In this document: piece by piece, positions 15,916 through 23,596 of the stretch | How positions within the stretch are numbered: position 1 is the stretch's first letter | Layout of the letters: each line of letters opens with the position of its first letter | Source of the DNA: CAZGSN01 sp964371655 | Lineage (GTDB): Bacteria > Desulfobacterota > Binatia > HRBIN30 | Direction: 5' to 3' | Length of the DNA stretch: 64,000 nucleotides | Assembly: GCA_964371655.1 (NCBI GenBank) | Contig: CAYJOD010000004.1 | Location: forward strand, 121,650-185,649 | Translations under genes and position numbers: made by a program | The notes under the pieces: generated by a model | What the model saw: only the letters and a program-made list of their open reading frames with translations | The model's database searches: none | What the model was told of the DNA's origin: nothing

Positions 15916-18468
15916 ATGATGATGAGCAGTTCCGGTGACGACACTCTGACCGGCCTCTCGGAGGCCGAAGCCGGCCAGCGCTTGCAGGAACACGGCTACA
16001 ACGAGCTCCCTTCATCGAAGGGCCGCAGCATCTTGGCGACCGCCTGGGATGTCGTCCGAGAGCCAATGTTCCTCTTGCTGCTGGCCTGCGGCACGATCTA
16101 CTTGATCCTGGGGGACGTGCAGGAAGCCCTGATGCTCCTCGGCTTCGTCTTCGTGGTGCTGGGCATCACCCTTTACCAAGAAAGAAAGACGGAGCGGGCG
16201 CTAGAAGCGCTGCGTGACCTCTCCAGCCCGCGTGCGCTGGTGATTCGTGGCGGGGAGCGCAAGCGCATCGCGGGCCGCGAGGTTGTCCCCGATGACCTCG
16301 TCGTATTGGCCGAGGGCGACAGAGCTCCGGCAGATTCCGTGGTTCTTTCGTGCAACAACCTTTGCACCGATGAATCCCTACTCACCGGCGAATCCGTGCC
16401 AGTCAGAAAGGTCGCCTGGGATGGCGTGCGAGAAATGACTCGGCCTGGTGGGGAAGACCTTCCCTTCGTCTTCTCCGGCACGTTGATTGTCCAGGGCCAA
16501 GGGATTGCCCAAGTGCGGGCCACCGGCATTCACACCGAAATGGGCAACATCGGCAAGGCCCTGCAAACAGTCCAGGTGGAACGAACCCGGCTCCAAGAGG
16601 AGGTCGGGCGGTTGGTGCGGTGGGTGGCAATCGTCGGGTTGTCCTTATGCGTTCTCGTGGTTGTTCTCTACGGCGTCACCCGTGGCAATTGGCTGCAAGG
16701 GTTCCTGGCTGGAATCACCCTGGCAATGGCGATGTTGCCCGAAGAGTTCCCTGTCGTGCTCACCATCTTCCTCGCCTTGGGCGCATGGCGTTTATCGAAG
16801 ATGAACGTCCTGGCTCGTCATGTGCCGGTGATCGAGACGCTCGGCTCGGCCACCGTCCTCTGCGTCGACAAGACTGGTACGCTAACCGTCAATCGCATGT
16901 CGATCCGCGCGCTGGCCGTGGACGGGACGGTTCATGATCTGGAGCAACAAGAAGCCCAGCCGTTGCCGGATGTGTTCCACGAGATTGTCGAGTTCGGCAT
17001 CTTGGCGAGTCAGCGTGACCCGTTCGATACGATGGAGAAGGCGTTCCATGACCTCGGCAATACTTGCCTCGCTCAAACCGAACACCTGCACCCTGACTGG
17101 AAGCTGGAGCGCGGGTATCCCTTGTCTCCCAGCCTTGCCGCGATGTCTCATGTTTGGAAGTCGCCGACCAACCAGGATTACGTTCTGGCGGCAAAAGGGG
17201 CGCCGGAAGCGATTGCAGATCTTTGCCATCTAACCCCCGAACGTACTCAGGCCATCGGCAAACAAGTTGCGGCAATGGCTCAGGATGGATTGCGAGTGCT
17301 CGGAGTCGCCAGGGGTGTCTATCGGCAGCAAGCCCTGCCGGGCGAACAACACGACTTCACCTTCGAGCACCTGGGCCTCGTAGGTTTGGCCGATCCCGTA
17401 CGCCCGACTGTCCCCGCAGCCGTGCAGGAATGCTACGCCGCAGGCATCCGGGTGGTGATGATTACCGGAGATCACCCGACCACGGCGCAAAGCATCGCCC
17501 GTCAAGCGGGCCTGAAACCGTTAGATGAGATCATCACCGGCCCCGAGCTCGACAAGCTGGACGACGCGGAACTGCAACGGCGGGTGCGGACCACCAACGT
17601 CTTTGCCCGCATGGTACCGGAACAAAAGCTGCAGCTGGTGAATGCGCTGAAGGCTAACGGCGAGGTCGTCGCCATGACAGGTGACGGGGTGAACGACGCT
17701 CCCGCCCTCAAAGCGGCCCACATCGGCATCGCGATGGGTGGACGAGGAACGGACGTGGCTCGTGAAGCCGCCTCGTTAGTTCTGTTGGACGATGATTTCG
17801 CATCCATTGTGCAATCTGTCCGCATGGGACGGCGGATTTTCGACCACCTGCAAAAGGCAATGACCTACATCGTGGCGGTGCATGTGCCGATTGCCGGGAT
17901 GTCGCTCGTGCCCGTGTTACTCGGCGGGCCGCTGGCCCTACTGCCGGTACATATTCTGTTTCTGGAATTGGTGATCGACCCAGCCTGTTCCGTCGTGTTC
18001 GAAGCCGAACCCGAAGGGGCTGACGTGATGTCCCGCCCACCCCGAAACCCGATGGCCCCCCTGTTCGGCAGTCGCATTCTTGGCCTCGGTCTGCTGCAGG
18101 GTGCGAGCGCCTTGCTCGTCGTCTTGGCAGTCTACCTCTCGGCGTTGTGGGGCTGGCTCAATCGATCCGACGCCATCGCCTTGAGCTTCACCACGCTCGT
18201 CGTTGCCAACCTGGGACTGATCTTTGCCAACCGCTCGTGGACCCGTACGATCTGGTCAACCCTGCGGACCCCGAATGCGGCTCTGTGGTGGGTCATCGGC
18301 GGCACGACTTTCTTCCTCGGCCTTGCGCTCTACGTTCCGTTCTTGCGTGACCTGTTTCATTTCTCGACCCTACATCCCAACGACCTGGCGCTCTGCTTTG
18401 CGGGAGGGCTTGCGAGCATTTTCTGGTTCGAAGGTTTGAAGTGGTTCAGGCGGAAGTGGTGGGCATGA
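15916..18468 (+). CDS. P-type ATPase, cation-transporting (P2-like)
   Basis: An 850-residue membrane ATPase. An N-terminal cation-ATPase domain (GLSEAEAGQRLQEHGYNEL) is followed by two spans, the actuator domain with LLTGESVPV, two spans with the M4 motif MLPEEFPVVL, the phosphorylation motif DKTGTLT (D318), KGAPEAI in the nucleotide domain, and the hinge TGDGVNDAPAL. Six C-terminal spans end in EGLKWFRRKWW. Length and domain order fit P2A/P2B-like Ca2+ or monovalent cation pumps. The M4 sequence PEEFP differs from PEGLP of Ca pumps and PEMLP of MgtA, so the ion is uncertain. Heavy-metal (P1B) CPC motifs and N-terminal metal domains are absent. Three consecutive ATG codons make the exact start ambiguous. 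Confidence 0.92.
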   Translation: MMMSSSGDDTLTGLSEAEAGQRLQEHGYNELPSSKGRSILATAWDVVREPMFLLLLACGTIYLILGDVQEALMLLGFVFVVLGITLYQERKTERALEALRDLSSPRALVIRGGERKRIAGREVVPDDLVVLAEGDRAPADSVVLSCNNLCTDESLLTGESVPVRKVAWDGVREMTRPGGEDLPFVFSGTLIVQGQGIAQVRATGIHTEMGNIGKALQTVQVERTRLQEEVGRLVRWVAIVGLSLCVLVVVLYGVTRGNWLQGFLAGITLAMAMLPEEFPVVLTIFLALGAWRLSKMNVLARHVPVIETLGSATVLCVDKTGTLTVNRMSIRALAVDGTVHDLEQQEAQPLPDVFHEIVEFGILASQRDPFDTMEKAFHDLGNTCLAQTEHLHPDWKLERGYPLSPSLAAMSHVWKSPTNQDYVLAAKGAPEAIADLCHLTPERTQAIGKQVAAMAQDGLRVLGVARGVYRQQALPGEQHDFTFEHLGLVGLADPVRPTVPAAVQECYAAGIRVVMITGDHPTTAQSIARQAGLKPLDEIITGPELDKLDDAELQRRVRTTNVFARMVPEQKLQLVNALKANGEVVAMTGDGVNDAPALKAAHIGIAMGGRGTDVAREAASLVLLDDDFASIVQSVRMGRRIFDHLQKAMTYIVAVHVPIAGMSLVPVLLGGPLALLPVHILFLELVIDPACSVVFEAEPEGADVMSRPPRNPMAPLFGSRILGLGLLQGASALLVVLAVYLSALWGWLNRSDAIALSFTTLVVANLGLIFANRSWTRTIWSTLRTPNAALWWVIGGTTFFLGLALYVPFLRDLFHFSTLHPNDLALCFAGGLASIFWFEGLKWFRRKWWA

Positions 18469-18516
18469 AGCGCTGGTTCTTACTGCGTGCTCAATGCCTA
18501 TCCCAACTCAGGTTGT

Positions 18517-18560
18517 ATGGAGAAAAATCTAGGATATTATGGAAAAGAATCTAGGATATG
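18517..18560 (+). promoter_or_regulatory. Two tandem 22-bp AT-rich repeats
   Basis: Two adjacent 22-bp units match at 19 of 22 positions, with common core AATCTAGGATAT. They lie 30 bp upstream of the ice-binding-like gene, in a markedly AT-rich patch within high-GC DNA. This could be a tandem operator or promoter region. Confidence 0.55.
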
Positions 18561-18589
18561 AAGAAGAGTAGCGAAATGGGGAGGAGACA

Positions 18590-19906
18590 ATGTCAGCGAG
18601 CGACACGTCGTTTAGGGCTCTCGTATCGAAGTGCGCGGACTTGCGTCTCTGGGCGGGCGCGGGGCTCATCATGCTTCTCGAAATTCCCGCTGAGGTGTTG
18701 GCTGCCACCGCGCCAACGCTGAATACGGCGCAGAGCTTCGCGGTCTTGGGTGCCTCGACGGTGACCAATACCGGCCCGACCACCATCAACGGCGATCTCG
18801 GTCTCTACCCAGGCACTTCGATCACCGGCATGGGCAGCATCACCCTCAGCGGATCGGTACACCAAACTGATGCTGTCGCGCAGCAGGCGCAGGCTGATGC
18901 CAGCGCTGCGTTCACCGCTCTAAACCAGCCCGCCTGCGATACGACCTACCCCGGTGGTCAAGATCTCGGTGGACTGACCCTGACCCCAGGCGTCTATTGT
19001 TCTTTGTCGTCCTTCGGGCTGACGGGAACACTCACGCTCAATGCCGTTGGCGACCCCAATGCGGTCTGGATTTTCAGGATGCCAGCCAGCACACTCACAA
19101 CCGCGACCGACTCCGTTGTCAGTGTGATCAATGGCGGTCAGGCCTGCAATGTGTTTTGGCGGGTCGGCAGCTCCGCGACTCTCGGGACCCGAACTTCGTT
19201 CATAGGAACGATTATCGCGGACCAGGACATTACCCTGGTTACCTCCGCAACCATCATAACCGGCAGGGCCATAGCGCTAAACGGTGCAGTGACGATGGAC
19301 ACCAACACGATTACCGCCTCTGTGTGCGCCGCCACACCCACAGCGACCGAGACCGCAACTGAAACGCCCACCGAAACCCCGACGGCGACGCCGACTGAAA
19401 CACCAACCAGCACCCCCACTAGCACGGCGACGGATACGCAGACGCCGACGAGTACGCCGACCAGCACGGCGACATCGACGCCGACGGAGACGCCGACCGT
19501 AACCCCCAGCTCGACGAATTCGCCGACCAGCACGGTCACGGATACACCGACCCAGTCGCCGACCTCAACCGCGTCTCTCTCGCCGACGATGACCACAACG
19601 CAAGCTGCGGTTACGGCTGGTCCGACCGACACGCCGAGCGCGACACCGACCGATACGCCAACAGCGACACCCAGCGACACCGCAACGGTGCCCCCGACGC
19701 AGACGCCGACACGCACCGCGACAATCAGCCCGACCGTAACCTTGACCCTCGGTCCGGTGCTCACCGCTACGCCTACCGGGACGCCAAGCGTTGGACCCGC
19801 ACCCATACCGCTGGTCGCGACGCCTACCGGCCCCGCAGGTCTTGCGATGATCGGTCTGCTTGCCGCAGCGGCAGCGTGGGCGCTGCGCCGCCGCCCGGTG
19901 GCCTGA
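18590..19906 (+). CDS. Ice-binding-like (DUF3494) surface protein with Thr-Pro-rich stalk
   Basis: A 438-residue protein with GGAGGAG before ATG 18590. After an N-terminal hydrophobic region (about 22-40) comes a DUF3494 ice-binding-like beta-solenoid (about 42-245): AQSFAVLGASTVTNTGPTTI, then GDLGLYPGTSITGM, AFTALNQPACDT, LTPGVYCSLSSFGLTGTLTL, and FIGTIIADQDITLVTSATI. A Thr/Pro/Ser/Glu-rich stalk with TPT-type repeats follows (about 247-400). The end is a hydrophobic span plus RRRPVA (about 412-438), like PEP-CTERM or MYXO-CTERM sorting signals. The family includes ice adhesins, but most members are general surface proteins. The tail indicates anchoring to the envelope. Confidence 0.88.
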   Translation: MSASDTSFRALVSKCADLRLWAGAGLIMLLEIPAEVLAATAPTLNTAQSFAVLGASTVTNTGPTTINGDLGLYPGTSITGMGSITLSGSVHQTDAVAQQAQADASAAFTALNQPACDTTYPGGQDLGGLTLTPGVYCSLSSFGLTGTLTLNAVGDPNAVWIFRMPASTLTTATDSVVSVINGGQACNVFWRVGSSATLGTRTSFIGTIIADQDITLVTSATIITGRAIALNGAVTMDTNTITASVCAATPTATETATETPTETPTATPTETPTSTPTSTATDTQTPTSTPTSTATSTPTETPTVTPSSTNSPTSTVTDTPTQSPTSTASLSPTMTTTQAAVTAGPTDTPSATPTDTPTATPSDTATVPPTQTPTRTATISPTVTLTLGPVLTATPTGTPSVGPAPIPLVATPTGPAGLAMIGLLAAAAAWALRRRPVA

Positions 19907-19925
19907 ACAAGTAAGAGCATCGTCG

Positions 19926-20044
19926 TGGGGGGGGGGGGGCCCCGCCCCCCCCGCGCCCCCGCGCCCCCCCCCGCCAAGGACNNNNNNNNNNGGCCGGTCC
20001 CCACAAAAATCCACCCCCGGGGCGGCGCGGCCCCCCCCCCCCCC
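19926..20044. other. Scaffold gap with low-quality homopolymer edges
   Basis: Ten Ns at 19982-19991 are flanked on both sides by long G and C homopolymers, unlike anything else in the window. These look like erroneous contig ends joined by scaffolding. The bases here should not be interpreted, and order across the gap is uncertain. Confidence 0.9.
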
Positions 20045-20387
20045 ACGACATTCTGCAGCTCCGCCACTGTTCCTTCGCCGCTGCCGCCAACATCATCGCT
20101 GCAGCGCATCGGCGTGGCGATCAACAACGGTCGCCACGCAGGTGCGGTGACCGGCGAATGCGTCGTCGCGATGCAGCGACTCGCGCACCTCGCTCGACCC
20201 GATGGTGTTCGCGAAGCTGAACCTCGCCTCGGCTACCCAGCTTGCCGCACGGTGCCGAGCAGACGGGAAGGCGCTACGCGCGTGGATCCGACACTCAGAG
20301 CTTGTCGAGGAATCCCGCAACACGAGTGGGACAGGACCCCGATGTCCCTTTCTGCCACGCGCGAATTCAATTCCTTCGCATGCTCTC
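20045..20387. other. Unassigned sequence between scaffold gap and MITE
   Basis: About 340 bp. A leftward open frame (20093-20323) and overlapping rightward frames exist, but none has a ribosome-binding site or recognisable family. It may be the edge of a gene broken by the gap. Confidence 0.35.
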
Positions 20388-20539
20388 AGAGTTTGTGAAT
20401 AAATCCGAAGACCCCGGCCGCCCGACTTTGGTGCGCGCGGCGCACCCTACGGATATCCTGGAAAGACAAGGGATTTGTAGGGTGCGCCGTGCGCACCGAG
20501 GTTCAGCGTAGGTGCTGAATCGATTGATTCACAAACTCT
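20388..20539 (+). repeat. 152-bp MITE, copy 1
   Basis: It begins AGAGTTTGTGAATA and ends ATTCACAAACTCT, giving 12- to 13-bp terminal inverted repeats. The inside contains the inverted pair GGCGCACCCTAC and GTAGGGTGCGCCGTGCGCACC. The copy at 25250-25400 matches throughout when reverse-complemented. It has no coding capacity, as expected for a MITE. Confidence 0.85.
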
Positions 20540-20599
20540 CAGTCCCCCGTCCGGTCACCCGATCATGTCGGCCATGTGGCAGTGCCTCCGGGCACGCGC

Positions 20600-20634
20600 G
20601 TAATTCTGCGCGCGTAGTATCACGAGCTTACCGC
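20600..20634 (+). promoter_or_regulatory. 35-bp recurring upstream motif, copy 5
   Basis: Blocks GTAATTCTGCG, CGCGTAGTATCA, CGAGCTTACCGC. It is 33 bp before ATG 20668. The first block is the most diverged of the seven. Confidence 0.65.
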
Positions 20635-20667
20635 GCTGTCGGACCTCGTGTACGAGGAGACATTGCC

Positions 20668-21168
20668 ATGCGCGCGAATCTTAATGTGGAGGGAGTTGTT
20701 GTTGGCGTGGTGCATCGCGACGTGACCTGCCGTCGCAGCATCTCGCACCCACGAATCTTGGAACCCTTGAGGGAGGCAGCAATGGCGGTAGGCAAGTTGC
20801 AGGCGGGTTTGCGCGACAGCGCGAAGGGATTGCCGATCAACAAAGGGATTGCGCACGTGTCGTTTCCCGGAGGAAGCATGTTCCTGCCGGCACGCAATCC
20901 GTACGATCGCCAGATGTTGCTCGAGTACATCGCCGACCGCGTTCGCGCCAAGGAACGGGTCCAGGTCATCGTGGATGGCATGCGCTGGATGGTGGATGTA
21001 CCCCGGAGCCCGGCGATCGCACACTGCTCCGCCTGTGGCTGCGTCCTGAAGTCCACCAGTTGCTCGAGCGCCGAGCATGACGAGGCGCGTTGCCTCGGGT
21101 GTGCGTTTGTTGGGGACCACATGGCATGGGTTCAGCCCAAGCAGGAACCGGAGAGGAGACGTTCCTGA
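20668..21168 (+). CDS. Conserved hypothetical protein with zinc-ribbon-like C-terminus
   Basis: A 166-residue protein starting at ATG 20668 with GAGGAGA eight bases upstream. A second ATG at 20782 also has GGAGG close upstream and would give 128 residues, so two forms are possible. The middle region is MFLPARNPYDRQMLLEYIAD, then VRAKERVQVIVDGMRWMVDV. Near the C-terminus, CSACGC and later CLGC form a C-x2-C-x-C...C-x2-C arrangement like a zinc ribbon. Function unknown. It is the first gene after motif copy 5 and its stop overlaps the next start (TGATG), so the two are translationally coupled. Confidence 0.7.
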   Translation: MRANLNVEGVVVGVVHRDVTCRRSISHPRILEPLREAAMAVGKLQAGLRDSAKGLPINKGIAHVSFPGGSMFLPARNPYDRQMLLEYIADRVRAKERVQVIVDGMRWMVDVPRSPAIAHCSACGCVLKSTSCSSAEHDEARCLGCAFVGDHMAWVQPKQEPERRRS

Positions 21169-21599
21169 TGAAGCCGCTGTCAGTCCCAGCCGACCCTACA
21201 CTGTTGTGGCAGCCCGCGGGGCTTCTTCCTTCGCAGACAGTCAGCCGCCGCACTCTCGCCCGCATGCCGGAGATGCGCCTGGTGGCGGCGATGTTCGATG
21301 ACGCTGTAGAGTGCATCGTTGGCAATGTTGCTGCGCGCTGCGGCACCCGGCGGCGTGAATTTGTCGAGGCGCGCGACTGGTTGTGGGATGATACGCGCGG
21401 CTGGCCATTTGCTTTCGCCAACGTGTGTGACTTGCTTGGCCTCGAAGCTTCGGCGGTGCGCAAGCGTCTCGACCGAATCGTCCCGGACAGAGGCGCGGAA
21501 GCGAGGAGCCGTAACGCCACCACGACACGCCCGCGAAATTCTGGTCCGCCGGCGCCCGCAATGAGCGGGGTGTCTGGCCAAACCCATCGATCGAGATGA
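21168..21599 (+). CDS. Conserved hypothetical protein, paralogue of the gene at 22929
   Basis: A 143-residue protein whose ATG overlaps the previous stop by one base, with GAGGAGA upstream. Its core is MRLVAAMFDDAVECIVGN, then RRREFVEARDWLWDDTRG, then WPFAFANVCDLLGLEASAVR. The protein at 22929 has the same spacing: RLMMAVLRDALECLEKY, RRLFREAEKWCL, WPYSFESICAVLELDSNAVR. This small acidic/helical family with W(P)F/YxFxxxC is widespread in deltaproteobacterial-type genomes and has no known function; the end resembles a short DNA-binding helix pair. The C-terminal 30 residues are low-complexity. Confidence 0.7.
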   Translation: MKPLSVPADPTLLWQPAGLLPSQTVSRRTLARMPEMRLVAAMFDDAVECIVGNVAARCGTRRREFVEARDWLWDDTRGWPFAFANVCDLLGLEASAVRKRLDRIVPDRGAEARSRNATTTRPRNSGPPAPAMSGVSGQTHRSR

Positions 21600-21610
21600 G
21601 GAGGTAACCC

Positions 21611-21778
21611 ATGGCCATCGGAAACGAGCGCGGCGGTGTAGACCAGAGGATCGTTGCTCCGCCTCCAACGTGGAGAGGGTCGGGAGAAGCCGGCGGTCAG
21701 TGGTCGACTCCGTGGAACACGAAAGACGAATTATCCGCCCTCGATCGATTCGACATCCTCGGCTGGGATGAGGTGTGA
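21611..21778 (+). CDS. Small hypothetical protein
   Basis: A 55-residue open frame starting at ATG 21611 with a strong GAGGAGG site seven bases upstream and 11 bp after the preceding gene. The sequence is Trp-rich and polar (VDQRIVAPPPTWRGSGEAGG, then QWSTPWNTKDELSALDRFDI). No family is recognised. The strong ribosome-binding site and tight spacing to the 21168 gene support a real product of the same operon. Confidence 0.55.
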   Translation: MAIGNERGGVDQRIVAPPPTWRGSGEAGGQWSTPWNTKDELSALDRFDILGWDEV

Positions 21779-21913
21779 GCGCCGGTGAGGAAATCTGACC
21801 GATGACGATCCCGCGACGATCGGTGGCACGCGCGCGGGGTTGTAGCAGCAGAAGCAGGGTGCAGCTGAGCGGCTTCGCCATTTGTCGAGCCGACATCAAC
21901 AAGGCGGTCCAAG

Positions 21914-22735
21914 ATGAGTGCTGTGCAGGAACCAACTCTGGCCGTGGCGCCGTCCTTCGCTTCTAGAGAGTCCGCCAAGGCTAAGCCTCCTGGGCGCCGG
22001 TTGTTTTCTGCCGCGGCAGCGGCGGAGCATCGGGCGGCAGAGGCGTTGTACGTGGCTGTGGCGGCGACTGTCTTCGTCGTGGATGACAACGGCGGCGTGC
22101 GTAAGTCGTTGCGCGCCTTGCTGGAGTCGGCAGGCCTCGCGGTTGAGACGTACGCTTCGGGTGAAGAATTTCTCGCCGTCTACACTCCCGAGCGCCCAGG
22201 TTGCCTGGTGCTGGATGTCCGCTTGCGATCCGGCAGCGGCCTCGACGTCCAGGACGAGCTCCACCGACGCAAGGCGATACTCCCGATCATCGTGCTGACC
22301 GGCCATGGGGATGTGCAGACTTCTGTACGGGCGCTGAAGGCGGGCGCATTCGACTTCCTGCAAAAGCCGGCACCGCCGACGGTGTTGCTGGAGCGGATCG
22401 GGGCCGCGCTCCTTGACGATCGCCAGACCCGCGCCGCGATAAGCGGCCGGGCCGCGGTCAGCGCCCGACTCGCGAATCTCACGCCGCGCGAGCGCGAAGT
22501 AATGGAGTTGCTGGTCGCCGGTAAACCGTCCAAGGAGATCGCGGCAACGTTACATGTCAGCGTTCGCACCGTCGAAGGGCACCGCCGCATGGTACTCTTG
22601 AAGGTAAACGTTGCCTCGGCGGCGCAACTTGTCAGCACCGTGCTGGACGCAAGGAGTGGCTCCGCTACCCGTGTTGTAGACGTTTCGGAAGTTGCACAGG
22701 TCAAAGTGGGCCGACGGGCGAAGGGCGAGGGGTAA
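21914..22735 (+). CDS. FixJ/NarL-type response regulator
   Basis: A 273-residue regulator. The receiver domain (about 52-170) has TVFVVDDN, phospho-acceptor D101 in LVLDVRL, VLTGHGD and LQKPA. A LuxR-type helix-turn-helix follows (about 188-245): LTPREREVMELLVAGKPSKE, then SVRTVEGHRR. This is the FixJ/NodW class, which dimerises on phosphorylation and activates transcription. An Ala-rich N-terminal extension of 50 residues precedes the receiver, so the true start may be later. Its cognate kinase is not adjacent; the kinases at 9670 or 59079 are candidates. It follows the small-protein operon at 20668-21778. Confidence 0.92.
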   Translation: MSAVQEPTLAVAPSFASRESAKAKPPGRRLFSAAAAAEHRAAEALYVAVAATVFVVDDNGGVRKSLRALLESAGLAVETYASGEEFLAVYTPERPGCLVLDVRLRSGSGLDVQDELHRRKAILPIIVLTGHGDVQTSVRALKAGAFDFLQKPAPPTVLLERIGAALLDDRQTRAAISGRAAVSARLANLTPREREVMELLVAGKPSKEIAATLHVSVRTVEGHRRMVLLKVNVASAAQLVSTVLDARSGSATRVVDVSEVAQVKVGRRAKGEG

Positions 22736-22865
22736 CGGAAGCAAGAATCGCTTGCGTCCCTTCTCCGCGCTCTTCCCTCTGCCCCATTGTCCCTCTTTGA
22801 CCCTGCCACGTGGACGAGCGTCGCGGGCTAACTTCCCTATGCGATGACGGCATAGGAGCCCCCGG

Positions 22866-22900
22866 GTACAACCACGTGCGTATAAATCCGAGCTTACCGG
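22866..22900 (+). promoter_or_regulatory. 35-bp recurring upstream motif, copy 6
   Basis: Blocks GTACAACCACG, TGCGTATAAATC, CGAGCTTACCGG. It is 28 bp before ATG 22929. Confidence 0.7.
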
Positions 22901-22928
22901 CACTGCCATTCCTCCTTACAAGAGATGC

Positions 22929-23378
22929 ATGGCGACTCATGCAGATTTCTATCTGGTCGGTGTACCCATCAGTATGGCGCAGCCCGAGGCGGTGCTGCCC
23001 GCGCAATACTTCGGACCGCGGCGTAAGCAGACACCCGAGCACCGGCTCATGATGGCCGTCCTTCGCGATGCGCTCGAATGCCTCGAGAAGTATCGCTTCG
23101 CCACGGACAATCGCGGCCGACGGCTGTTCCGCGAAGCGGAGAAGTGGTGTCTCACCAAAGAGGCACACTGGCCGTATTCCTTCGAGTCCATCTGTGCGGT
23201 CCTCGAGCTCGACTCGAATGCGGTGCGGACGCGTCTACTGGGGGTCGGCCGTGGCAACCGACGAGTCGGCGTACCACTGCCAAGAGATGTCGCTAACCAG
23301 GGATCCTGGAAGCACTGCAAGCAGGCCCGCCTGCCGACTGACGTCACACGGCAGACCAACGGAAGGACACTGCAATGA
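22929..23378 (+). CDS. Conserved hypothetical protein, paralogue of the gene at 21168
   Basis: A 149-residue protein. The core RLMMAVLRDALECLEKY, RRLFREAEKWCL, WPYSFESICAVLELDSNAVR aligns with the 21168 product over about 75 residues without large gaps. ATG 22929 has a weak AAGAG upstream; ATG 22974 is an alternative. It lies directly after motif copy 6 and overlaps the following CsbD-like gene by four bases (ATGA). The presence of two paralogues, each next to a 35-bp motif copy, suggests one regulon. Function unknown. Confidence 0.7.
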   Translation: MATHADFYLVGVPISMAQPEAVLPAQYFGPRRKQTPEHRLMMAVLRDALECLEKYRFATDNRGRRLFREAEKWCLTKEAHWPYSFESICAVLELDSNAVRTRLLGVGRGNRRVGVPLPRDVANQGSWKHCKQARLPTDVTRQTNGRTLQ

Positions 23379-23596
23379 GCTGGCATCAAGTCGAACGCCA
23401 GTGGAAGGAGCTGCAGGGGAGGTTCGGGGAGAAATGGCGGAAACTGGTCGCTGACAATCTCGCCGCGATCGCCGGCAAGCGCGGTACGCTAGCCGTAGGC
23501 ACGGTCCGCGGCGCGGAGTGCGGGTCGAGACGGTCTCGATTCCATCCCATTTCTGCAAGCGAGATTAGGCAAGGAGGACGACATGATGTCACGTAG
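23375..23596 (+). CDS. CsbD-like protein with degraded C-terminus
   Basis: A 73-residue frame overlapping the previous gene by ATGA. Its first 40 residues, MSWHQVERQWKELQGRFGEK, then WRKLVADNLAAIAGKRGTLA, match the longer CsbD subfamily (WxQVEGxWKELKGKVKEKWGKL...IAGKRDQL). The family normally continues with a second helix (GKIQERYG...) that is missing here; instead there are about 30 unrelated residues (ECGSRRSRFHPISASEIR) that run 14 bp into the next gene. It is either a frameshifted or shortened CsbD, or a fused novel tail. Confidence 0.6.
   Translation: MSWHQVERQWKELQGRFGEKWRKLVADNLAAIAGKRGTLAVGTVRGAECGSRRSRFHPISASEIRQGGRHDVT

Noticed and set aside
18517..18560. Possible 14-codon peptide MEKNLGYYGKESRI from the tandem repeats
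   Set aside because: Very short, lacks a ribosome-binding site, and is better explained by the tandem 22-bp repeat itself.
19138..20127. Leftward frame running through the Thr-Pro repeats and the N gap
   Set aside because: Val/Gly-rich frame arises from the antisense of TPT codons, and part is unknown bases.
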